A DNA stretch of 8,446 bases, from NCBI GenBank assembly GCA_964431205.1, contig CAYSIX010000184.1, positions 1 through 8,446 of the forward strand, in the 5' to 3' direction. Shown one piece after another: positions 1 to 5,718 of the stretch. Within the stretch, counting starts at the first letter, position 1, and each line of letters begins with the position of its first letter. The notes beneath the pieces are model-generated. The model saw nothing but the letters and a program-made list of their open reading frames with translations, made no database searches and was not told the origin of the DNA. The position numbers and the translations under genes are program-made. Source of the stretch: CAYSIX01 sp964431205 (GTDB lineage Bacteria; Planctomycetota; Phycisphaerae; Phycisphaerales; Phycisphaeraceae).

Positions 1-34
1 ACCTGGGCATCTGGCAGATCAACTTCGGCACGGG
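1..34 (+). repeat. Copy 1 of 34-bp perfect repeat shared by the two dockerin genes
   Basis: Bases 1-34 are identical to 2162-2195. They encode the end of the second dockerin half-repeat in each paralogue. The linkers then differ in sequence and length, and a second identical block of 19 bp (48-66 and 2221-2239) covers the VPEPAT tag. Identity at the nucleotide level, including third codon positions, suggests a recent duplication or gene conversion. The left edge is cut by the window, so the true repeat may be longer. Confidence 0.85.
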
Positions 35-128
35 CGTCGACGCGGTCGTGCCCGAGCCGGCGACGGGGTGGCTGCTGTGGTCGGCATGGATCGCCTCGCG
101 TCGGCGGACACGACACACCCGTTCCTGA
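1..128 (+). CDS. Dockerin / PEP-CTERM secreted protein, C-terminal fragment
   Basis: The open frame enters from the left edge, in phase from base 3, and ends at the TGA at 126-128. Only 41 residues are visible. They begin inside the second half of a type I dockerin repeat (LGIWQINFG), then a short linker, VPEPAT, a hydrophobic stretch rich in Trp/Leu/Ala, and an Arg-rich tail (RRRTRHTR). This is a PEP-CTERM tag, which in the known family is recognised by an exosortase that moves the protein to the cell surface. The last dockerin residues match the next gene exactly, so the two are tandem paralogues. Only 28 bp separate this stop from the next ATG, so co-transcription is likely. The hydrophobic segment is short for the family. 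Function beyond surface sorting cannot be judged because the body of the protein lies outside the window. Confidence 0.82.
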   Translation, partial: LGIWQINFGTGVDAVVPEPATGWLLWSAWIASRRRTRHTRS

Positions 129-156
129 ACTCGATGAACCCTGACTGGGAGAAATC

Positions 157-2298
157 ATGTCACGAGAACCACAGACAAAAGCCGCGGGACACCGGATTCC
201 AATCAGGATGATCAGCCGCTTCGTGATGGCGCTTGCCGCGCTCGCGTGGCTGCTCGCCAACGCGCAGACATCCGCTTGGGCCAGCGCCACCCACGCGGTC
301 GTGTTTTTCCCCGAAGGAAACGAGGAAGCGTTGTTCAGCAACGTGCCGAAGCACATCATCTCGGACCTCGCGCAGGTCCCCTTCGTCTTTGACGTGCGCA
401 ACACCGAAACGAGCGAGAGCGCCGTCCTCGTCGCGTACTTCGACGCCCTCGCCGGCCAGTTCACCTCGCGTATCACGGCGCCGCTCTCGGACGGGGCGAC
501 GGGCTCGACCGGCGGCGCCGTCGCGCAGACCGAAACGGAAACGAGCGAAACGGCCACAGTGATCGCCAGTAATCAGGTCACCGCGGGCATGCAACACGTG
601 AGCATCGCCTCGATCATCAACGACCACGTGGACGTGGTGGACATCCCCGACGAAGTCGAGAGTAGCAGCGCCGAGGCCGTGGGCGCCAGTGGCAAGGTCA
701 TCAGCGTGTTCGACCATGACACGGCCGACAGCCGCCGCGTGATCTCCAGCAGCGTCATCACACCCAATCCGTCGGGGACCGCGCCCTCCATCTCGGACCT
801 GGTCACGGTCATCGACATCACCGGCGACGGCCTAAGCGGGATCGGTCTCGACGCCCGGCCCAACGCCGCGAACGGTTCGGCCACCGCCCGCGGCGCCACG
901 ATCGTCGGCACGAACGAGCTGATCCGCCTGAATCCGTTCACTCTGAGCGGCTCGACCCTCACGCCCGACCCGCCCATCACCGTCTTCGACGAGAACGCGC
1001 CCGGCGAAGACCGCAGGATCAGCAGCGGCGTGGACGTCACCGCGTTCGCGCCCAACGGGCAGCCCGAGTCCTTTGTCACCCACCTCACCCTCGACCGGTC
1101 CGGTGAACGGCCAAACGTGTACACCTCCAACGCGGTGCCCGAGACGACGCAGGTGACCGAGCCGCGCATGGTCCTGCCCGAGGCGTTCAGCCCGGACACG
1201 GCCTCGCCCCTCGGCGGCGGCGCGATCGCCATGATCGCCAACGGGTTTCAGGAGGGCTTTCTGCTGCGTTACCTGAACCGCCACGGGGCGGCGATCTCTC
1301 CGATCATCCCGCTCGGCCCGGGCGTGGACGGGGCCGTCGGCATGAGCGAGCCCGGCGAGGACGGAAAGACGACCGTCGTCACCGGCGTGATGGACTTCTC
1401 GACCGGCAGCCCGCAGACGACCGCGAAGGTCTTCGAGATCCCCAACGCCGTGCACGATTCGAACGTCGTGTACTTCAACCCGATCGTGCCCGAGATCGAA
1501 GACTTTGAGTTCACGGCCGACGAGCCGGACCAGTCCGCCGACGTGGTCGAGAACCCGCTGGGGCCCGGGCACGTGCTCGAGCTGTCCACGCCTTCCGCCG
1601 GCCTGGCGGACGTCGTCGCCCGGACCACGTTTGACGTCCGGACGCCGCTCGAGGCTCCGGAAGGCGAGGCTTTCGACCTGACGATCGACCTCGCCTTTGA
1701 CCTCGCCTTCGACGCCGGTTTCACCGACAACGACGGCAACGTGAGTCTCGACCTGAGCCTCGGCGACCAGGCTGGCGTGGATCCGCGGCTCGAGTTCGCG
1801 GCCAAGCTCACCGCCGCCAACCTGCTCGCCGTCGGTGCTTCGCCGTTGCAACTCGTCAAAGTCACGCAAACCCTGACCGCGGAGAATGTAGGGGCGAGCC
1901 ACCCGGAGCTGGTCGATCTGCTGGAAGAGGGCGGCGCCCTGCTCGACCTGGCCATTGCCCTGAACGCCGGGGGGGACCCGACCGTCTGGGTCAACGACCT
2001 CATTGTGTCCATGCGGTTCGTCGAGCCGCCCGTCCCCGGCGACGCCGACGGCGACGGCGACGTCGACGCCTTCGACCTCGGCCTCTGGCAGACCCAGTTC
2101 GGCATGACCGGCGACGACCTGAGCGCCGACTTCGACATGGACGGCGACGTCGACGCCTTCGACCTGGGCATCTGGCAGATCAACTTCGGCACGGGTCTCG
2201 ACAGCACCGCGGCCCCGCGCGTGCCCGAGCCGGCGACGGTCGCCCTCCTGACGCTCGGCCTGGCGGTGCGCCCACGCCGTCCGATCAGGACGCGATGA
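157..2298 (+). CDS. Secreted protein with two dockerin type I repeats and a PEP-CTERM sorting tag
   Basis: A 713-residue exported protein. A GGGAG ribosome site at 147-151 sits 5 nt before this ATG. An in-frame ATG at 208 (Met18) would give a more typical signal peptide but lacks a good ribosome site. Residues ~18-42 form a signal sequence (basic start, hydrophobic core ALAALAWLLANA, cleavage near A-W-A or A-S-A). Residues ~45-600 are an acidic, Thr/Ser/Asp-rich, apparently beta-rich body with no motif I recognise. Residues 628-649 and 657-678 are two dockerin repeats with the calcium-loop pattern DxDxDxDxD..D (D629/D631/D633/D635/D637/D640 and D658/D660/D662/D664/D666/D669). Residues 689-694 are VPEPAT, followed by a short hydrophobic run and an Arg-rich tail: the PEP-CTERM tag. 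Known biology suggests export by Sec, calcium-stabilised dockerin folding and exosortase processing. The cohesin partner, if any, and the role of the body are unknown. Confidence 0.9.
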   Translation: MSREPQTKAAGHRIPIRMISRFVMALAALAWLLANAQTSAWASATHAVVFFPEGNEEALFSNVPKHIISDLAQVPFVFDVRNTETSESAVLVAYFDALAGQFTSRITAPLSDGATGSTGGAVAQTETETSETATVIASNQVTAGMQHVSIASIINDHVDVVDIPDEVESSSAEAVGASGKVISVFDHDTADSRRVISSSVITPNPSGTAPSISDLVTVIDITGDGLSGIGLDARPNAANGSATARGATIVGTNELIRLNPFTLSGSTLTPDPPITVFDENAPGEDRRISSGVDVTAFAPNGQPESFVTHLTLDRSGERPNVYTSNAVPETTQVTEPRMVLPEAFSPDTASPLGGGAIAMIANGFQEGFLLRYLNRHGAAISPIIPLGPGVDGAVGMSEPGEDGKTTVVTGVMDFSTGSPQTTAKVFEIPNAVHDSNVVYFNPIVPEIEDFEFTADEPDQSADVVENPLGPGHVLELSTPSAGLADVVARTTFDVRTPLEAPEGEAFDLTIDLAFDLAFDAGFTDNDGNVSLDLSLGDQAGVDPRLEFAAKLTAANLLAVGASPLQLVKVTQTLTAENVGASHPELVDLLEEGGALLDLAIALNAGGDPTVWVNDLIVSMRFVEPPVPGDADGDGDVDAFDLGLWQTQFGMTGDDLSADFDMDGDVDAFDLGIWQINFGTGLDSTAAPRVPEPATVALLTLGLAVRPRRPIRTR
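2053..2165 (+). repeat. Internal dockerin-coding direct repeat (26 bp, 87-bp spacing)
   Basis: The 26 bases at 2053-2078 recur without mismatch at 2140-2165, offset by 87 bp (29 codons). They encode DGDVDAFDL, the core of each dockerin calcium loop. The perfect match at silent positions indicates a recent internal duplication or homogenisation rather than only protein-level conservation. Confidence 0.85.
2162..2195 (+). repeat. Copy 2 of 34-bp perfect repeat shared by the two dockerin genes
   Basis: Second copy of the sequence at 1-34, inside the 3' part of the 713-residue gene and coding for the end of its second dockerin repeat. The companion 19-bp identical block is at 2221-2239. Confidence 0.85.
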
Positions 2299-2518
2299 CG
2301 GGATACGCCGGATCGACAGGTGAACGGCGGCTGGATGACCGGGCGATGGGCGATCGGACCCTCGCCCTCAGCCTTGTGCGTTGAACCCGGAACCCTGCGA
2401 GGCGCGTTCGTGCGCGCGCCGCGGACGATTCCATGCGCTCGTTCTGACGATTCGCCAAGCACCCGAGCCTGGGCTCGTGCCCCGCTGTGGCTGAGCTTGA
2501 GCCGGGAACGGGCAGCCG

Positions 2519-2546
2519 TGTGCGCACCGGGGCGACCGGGCGCACA
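2519..2546. terminator. GC-rich hairpin, possible bidirectional terminator
   Basis: Arms TGTGCGC (2519-2525) and GCGCACA (2540-2546) pair fully. After a single bulged A (2526), CCGG (2527-2530) pairs with CCGG (2536-2539) around the loop GGCGA. That gives 11 base pairs, nearly all G-C at the top. It lies between two convergent genes, where a terminator is expected. Neither strand shows a run of T after the stem, so it is not a classical intrinsic terminator; it may work as a pause or RNA-end-protecting structure with Rho. Function is inferred from position and structure only. Confidence 0.45.
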
Positions 2547-2685
2547 AGGGTGAAGACTTGGAAGTGGGGAGTCAGGAGGGGAGGCGACAGGAGTCGAAGG
2601 CTGAAAGGCTGAAGATGCGTGATGGCGTTGCTTCGTCAGCGGGCGACTTCGCAAATGGCCACAGGTTCACTGGCCCATTATCCCC

Positions 2686-2742
2686 AACTGGTCTGGTTTG
2701 GGTAAGCGCGCCCCGGAAAGCGGACCAGTTTCCAGACCAGTT
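2686..2742. repeat. 11-bp perfect inverted repeat downstream of carA
   Basis: AACTGGTCTGG at 2686-2696 is the exact reverse complement of CCAGACCAGTT at 2732-2742, with 35 bases between. It starts 47 nt past the carA stop on the minus strand, so it would lie in the carA 3' transcript end. There is no T-tract. The right arm overlaps a 12-bp tandem repeat, so the left arm can also pair partly with the flanking units, giving alternative hairpins. It could be a termination or RNA-stability element, or a protein-binding site; the sequence alone does not decide. Confidence 0.6.
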
Positions 2743-2758
2743 TGCGGACCAGTGGGAT
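2723..2758. repeat. 12-bp tandem repeat, three units (GACCAGTTT-type)
   Basis: GACCAGT occurs at 2723, 2735 and 2747, exactly 12 bp apart. Units one and two share GACCAGTTT; unit three diverges after GACCAGT. Regular spacing near one helical turn is typical of iterated protein-binding sites, but it could also be a small slippage-generated repeat. No known regulator is recognised. Confidence 0.7.
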
Positions 2759-2788
2759 GGCAAGGTCGGTCTGTGGGGGTCACCGTGC

Positions 2789-4030
2789 TTACGCGCCGGC
2801 GGGGGCGACGTGGTTGCGACGGCGCTGGGCGGCGTCCATCTGCTCGCCGGTGGGGCTCTGGCCGGTGGTCATCATGTCGATGAAGCAGTCGAACAGGTAC
2901 CGGGCGTCGTGGGGGCCGGGGCTGGCCTCGGGGTGGTACTGGACGGCGAAGATGGGCTCGGAGCGGTGGCGGAAACCTTCGAGGGTCTGGTCATTGAGGT
3001 TGACGTGGGTGGCCTCGCAGCCGGTGCGGTCGAGCGAGTCGCGATCGACGGCGAAGCCGTGGTTCTGGCTGGTGATCTCGACCTTGCCGGTGTGCAGGTT
3101 CTGGACGGGCTGGTTGGCGCCGCGGTGTCCGAAGGGGAGCTTGAAGGTGGAGGCGCCCAGGGCGAGGCTGAGCAGCTGGTGGCCGAGGCAGATGCCGAAG
3201 ATGGGCAGGCGGCCCCGGAGGGCGGCGAGGTGTTCGATGGTGGGCTGGACGGCGGCGGGGTCGCCGGGGCCGTTGGAGACGAACAGGCCGTCGGGCCGGT
3301 GCTCGAGGACCTGCTCGGGCGTGGCGTCGAAGGGCAGGACGGTGACGTCGCAGCCGCGGTCGACGAGGTTGCGCAGGATGTTTCGTTTGGCGCCGCAGTC
3401 GAGCGCGACGACGCGGAAGCGGCGGTCGCCGGGCTCGACCGTGCCCTGGAGGGGGGCCCAGTCGCCCAGGTCGTCGCGCCATATCAGCGGCTCGCGGAGG
3501 CTGACGGTCTGGACGAGGTTGACGCCGACGAGCCCGGGGGCGGCCACGGCGCGGGCGACGAGGTCGTCGTCGGACAGGGCCGGGTCGGTGCAGAGCACGC
3601 CGTCCATGGCGCCCTGGGTGCGGAGCTTGCGGGTCAGGGCGCGGGTGTCGATGCCGGCGATGCCGACGACGCCCTGGTCGGCGAGCCACTGCTCGAGCCT
3701 GCGGGTGGCGCGGTGGTTGCTCACGCGGTGGGCCAGCTCACGGACGACGAAGCCGCGGACCTGGATGCGTGCGGATTCGAGGTCGTCGTCATTGACGCCG
3801 TAGTTCCCGATCAGGGGGCAGGTCATGGTGACGATCTGGCCGGCGTAGGAGGGGTCGGTGAGGACCTCCTGGTACCCGCTGAGGGAGGTGTTGAAGCAGA
3901 CCTCGCCCTCGACGAGCTGGGGGCGTGGGTCGCCGAAGGCCGAGCCGTGGAAGACGGTGCCGTCTTCGAGGGCCAGGCGTGCGGCGGGAGCGGGGTTCGG
4001 CATGCTGGAATGACCGGGGCTGGCGGGCAT
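2789..4030 (-). CDS. carA: Carbamoyl-phosphate synthase small (glutaminase) subunit
   Basis: CarA hydrolyses glutamine and channels ammonia to CarB, which makes carbamoyl phosphate for pyrimidines and arginine in the cytoplasm. The 413-residue product has the CarA N-terminal domain (LALEDGTVFHG at 19-29, GEVCFNTSLSGYQEVLTDPSY at 42-62, IAGIDTRALTRKLR at 124-137) and a class I glutamine amidotransferase domain (~205-388). The latter has SNGPGDP at 252-258, the nucleophile elbow GICLGHQ with Cys281, and HPEASPGP with His366 and Glu368 completing the triad. E. coli CarA is 382 residues; the extra length is a short N-terminal extension and a ~25-residue polar tail. The start is uncertain: Met10 (minus-strand start at 4003) sits at the usual family distance from LEDGT, and neither ATG has a clear ribosome site. 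The stop is TAA at 2791-2789. No carB is visible. The gene is divergent from the peptidase gene and convergent with the dockerin gene. Confidence 0.97.
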   Translation of the reverse strand: MPASPGHSSMPNPAPAARLALEDGTVFHGSAFGDPRPQLVEGEVCFNTSLSGYQEVLTDPSYAGQIVTMTCPLIGNYGVNDDDLESARIQVRGFVVRELAHRVSNHRATRRLEQWLADQGVVGIAGIDTRALTRKLRTQGAMDGVLCTDPALSDDDLVARAVAAPGLVGVNLVQTVSLREPLIWRDDLGDWAPLQGTVEPGDRRFRVVALDCGAKRNILRNLVDRGCDVTVLPFDATPEQVLEHRPDGLFVSNGPGDPAAVQPTIEHLAALRGRLPIFGICLGHQLLSLALGASTFKLPFGHRGANQPVQNLHTGKVEITSQNHGFAVDRDSLDRTGCEATHVNLNDQTLEGFRHRSEPIFAVQYHPEASPGPHDARYLFDCFIDMMTTGQSPTGEQMDAAQRRRNHVAPAGA

Positions 4031-4136
4031 GTTGACAGGGAGTGTAGCCGAGCGTGGCGATGCGAGCGAGAGGCCGGGGGGCGGGGATGAGGCGCTTATG
4101 ATGGCGGCGATGGCCAGCAGTGTTCAAGGAGAGTGT
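4031..4136. promoter_or_regulatory. Divergent promoter region between carA and the peptidase gene
   Basis: About 106 bp lie between the longest carA start and the chosen start of the plus-strand peptidase gene. TATGAT at 4097-4102 is a 5-of-6 match to a bacterial -10 box; transcription from about 4109 would place the ribosome site at 4126 in a short leader. No good -35 box lies 17 bp upstream. A perfect TTGACA at 4032-4037 has only TGGCGA at the -10 position, so I give it little weight. No convincing minus-strand promoter for carA was found. This is weak, pattern-only evidence. Confidence 0.3.
4126..4131 (+). promoter_or_regulatory. Ribosome binding site AAGGAG deciding a GTG start
   Basis: AAGGAG lies 5 nt before the GTG at 4137-4139. 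It is followed by GTGTGTG, which offers a GTG in each of three frames (4133, 4135, 4137). Only the 4137 frame stays open through the peptidase; the other two close soon after (TGA around 4160 and 4280). This site is the reason for preferring GTG 4137 over the upstream in-frame ATG codons at 4029, 4098 and 4101. Confidence 0.65.
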
Positions 4137-5606
4137 GTGGGGACCCGCTCAGTGGATCGTGAGCCCGGCAATGGGGTGGCGTGGGGGGCGGGATCCGGCC
4201 CTTCGCTACCGCTCAGGGCTCGGCCTGGAAGGCGATTTGCCCCGCGGCTACCGCTCGGGGCTCGGCTTGGTGCTGTCTTGATCGTGCTGCTGGTCGGTGC
4301 GGTGCCGGTGCTGGCGAAGCGTGTCGAGGTGGACCCGTCGGTGGCGTTGTACGTGCGGACGGTGGAGGGGGAGGCGGTGCGGGGTTGGCTGGTGGCGTAC
4401 GACGAGGTGGGCATCGAGCTGCGGGTCGGCGAGGGCGAGCAGACGCGGCAAGTGGCGTGGTCGCGGCTCGAGCCGGCGCGGGTGTACCAGTTGCACGAGA
4501 AGCTGCTGCCGGCGACAGACGCCGAGGCGTGGCACGCGCTGGCGGGGATGCTGGCCGAGCGTGAGGACGCCGAGCGATGGCGTCGGCGTGCGGAGGCACG
4601 GGCGGAGTGGATCGAGCGTCATCACGGGGCGGGCGATGGTGCGTCGCGGGATCCTGCGCGGGGCGAGAGCACGGGCGTGGCGACGGGCCAGGGCGCCGGC
4701 GATGACGACGAGCCCGCAGGCGACGCGGTCCGCGACGCGACCGACGCAGTGGCTGAGCAAGGTCCTGTCCAGGTCGGCCAGGCGCAGCACGAGTTCTGGG
4801 GCGAGCTGTCCGACGAGGTCATGGCCAAGAGCGTCGAGGCGCTCAAGGGCGTCGGGCGTGAGGCTCAGCGTCGTCTCGACAAGCCGCTGGACCTGTACGA
4901 GACGCGGTACTTTCTCTTCTACAGCGACCTGGACCGCGACGAGGCGATGCGCTGGGCCACGCTGCTGGACGAGATGTACGTGCGGCTGGCGAAGCTGTTC
5001 GCGCTGGACCCGAAGGTGAACATCTTCCGCGGCAAGGGGCTGATCTTCGTGTTTCAGCGGCCCGAAGACTACGCGCGGTTCCAGGTGCTCGTGCATGGGA
5101 CGGACCCGTCGGGCAGCGCCGGGATGGCTCACACCTTCGGCAACGGGTTCGTGCACGTGGCGTTCTATCGGCAGCCGCACGACATGAGCTTCGCGACGGT
5201 GCTGGTGCACGAGACCGTGCACGGGTTCCTGCATCGTTACCGCGGCCCGGCGCCGATCCCGACCTGGGCGAACGAGGGCCTGGCGAACTACATCGCCGAG
5301 CGGCTCGTGAGGCGTGCGACGCTGATCGAGCAGTTCGACCACCTGGCGATGCGGCAGCTCCGCCGCGAGCCGTCGCTGGCCGGCTTCTTTGACGCGCCGC
5401 GCCTCGCCGGCTGGCAGTACGGCGTGGCGACACGCGTGACCGAGCTGATGATCCAGCAGAACCGCCGGGGGTACGTCGCGTTCATCAACGGGATCAAGGA
5501 CGGCATGCCGTGGCGGGAGAGCCTCGAGCAGCACTACGGCGCGGGCGTGGATCGCATCGTCCGCGCGTACGGACACGCGATCGGGATCCCGGAGCTGACG
5601 CCGTGA
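4137..5606 (+). CDS. Secreted putative gluzincin metallopeptidase (HExxH...E)
   Basis: A 489-residue protein from GTG 4137, chosen for its AAGGAG site. A frame-compatible ATG at 4029 would overlap the carA start and adds an unlikely leader. Residues ~42-60 are a hydrophobic signal segment (LGAVLIVLLVGAVPVLA), with cleavage likely before Lys61 after an unusually long, Arg/Pro/Gly-rich n-region. Residues ~62-110 form a small beta-rich domain (SVALYVRTVEGEAVRGWLV...VAWSRL), then an Arg/Glu-rich helix and an acidic, low-complexity linker (~160-205). The C-terminal half holds HETVH (His358, Glu359, His362) and WANEGLA with Glu380 17 residues later. This is the zinc-ligand and catalytic pattern of gluzincins, resembling peptidase MA-like domains. 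I infer a zinc peptidase acting outside the cytoplasm; the substrate is unknown. It heads a probable operon with the zinc-ribbon membrane protein and coaE. It could also be an inactive relative, but all key residues are present. Confidence 0.85.
   Translation: MGTRSVDREPGNGVAWGAGSGPSLPLRARPGRRFAPRLPLGARLGAVLIVLLVGAVPVLAKRVEVDPSVALYVRTVEGEAVRGWLVAYDEVGIELRVGEGEQTRQVAWSRLEPARVYQLHEKLLPATDAEAWHALAGMLAEREDAERWRRRAEARAEWIERHHGAGDGASRDPARGESTGVATGQGAGDDDEPAGDAVRDATDAVAEQGPVQVGQAQHEFWGELSDEVMAKSVEALKGVGREAQRRLDKPLDLYETRYFLFYSDLDRDEAMRWATLLDEMYVRLAKLFALDPKVNIFRGKGLIFVFQRPEDYARFQVLVHGTDPSGSAGMAHTFGNGFVHVAFYRQPHDMSFATVLVHETVHGFLHRYRGPAPIPTWANEGLANYIAERLVRRATLIEQFDHLAMRQLRREPSLAGFFDAPRLAGWQYGVATRVTELMIQQNRRGYVAFINGIKDGMPWRESLEQHYGAGVDRIVRAYGHAIGIPELTP
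4205..4270. repeat. 24-bp imperfect direct repeat, 42-bp spacing, in the signal-peptide coding region
   Basis: Bases 4205-4228 and 4247-4270 agree at 22 of 24 positions (core CTACCGCTC[A/G]GGGCTCGGC). The offset of 42 bp keeps the reading frame, giving LPLRARPG and LPLGARLG in the protein. The sequence does not look like ordinary signal-peptide coding; it resembles a dispersed intergenic repeat that has been captured in frame. Whether it recurs elsewhere in the genome cannot be seen here. Confidence 0.7.
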
Positions 5607-5718
5607 GCAGCGGATCGAGCCACAGATGAACGCCCAGGGACAAGGGTGGGAACCCGGGCAGGCCGACGCACGTCAGAAGGTGGTCGCCACCTGCGGAGAG
5701 CGACGGGAGATGACCGGG

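Larger units (their letters stand above)
2299..2788. other. 490-bp non-coding region between convergent genes
   Basis: This gap separates the plus-strand dockerin gene from the 3' end of carA on the minus strand. I see no credible gene: the open frames crossing it have no coding signature and are short or antisense shadows. It contains a GC-rich hairpin (2519-2546), a small palindrome (CGAGCC/GGCTCG at 2464-2477), a purine-rich stretch around 2557-2616 with a repeated AAGGCTGA, and a repeat/inverted-repeat cluster at 2686-2758, described separately. Its main likely role is transcription termination from both sides. Confidence 0.6.

Noticed and set aside
1269..2654. Long minus-strand frame opposite the dockerin gene
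   Set aside because: Ser/Arg/Pro-rich antisense reading of a gene with clear dockerin and PEP-CTERM features; no motif or ribosome site supports it.
2723..2758. The 12-bp tandem repeat as a CRISPR-like array or origin iterons
   Set aside because: Units are contiguous, only three and too short, with no spacers and no adjacent replication or Cas genes.
4032..4060. Perfect TTGACA (4032-4037) as a plus-strand promoter
   Set aside because: At 17-bp spacing the -10 position reads TGGCGA, a poor match, and it sits right at the carA start codon. Probably chance.
2558..4090. A 510-codon plus-strand open frame opposite carA
   Set aside because: It is almost fully antisense to carA, whose motifs are unmistakable. 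Its Gly/Val/Ala/Asp/Glu-heavy composition is what GC-rich antisense reading of a real gene gives, and it has no recognisable domain.
4248..5576. A 442-codon minus-strand frame opposite the peptidase
   Set aside because: His/Arg/Val-rich antisense reading; the plus strand carries a signal peptide and a complete HExxH...E site.
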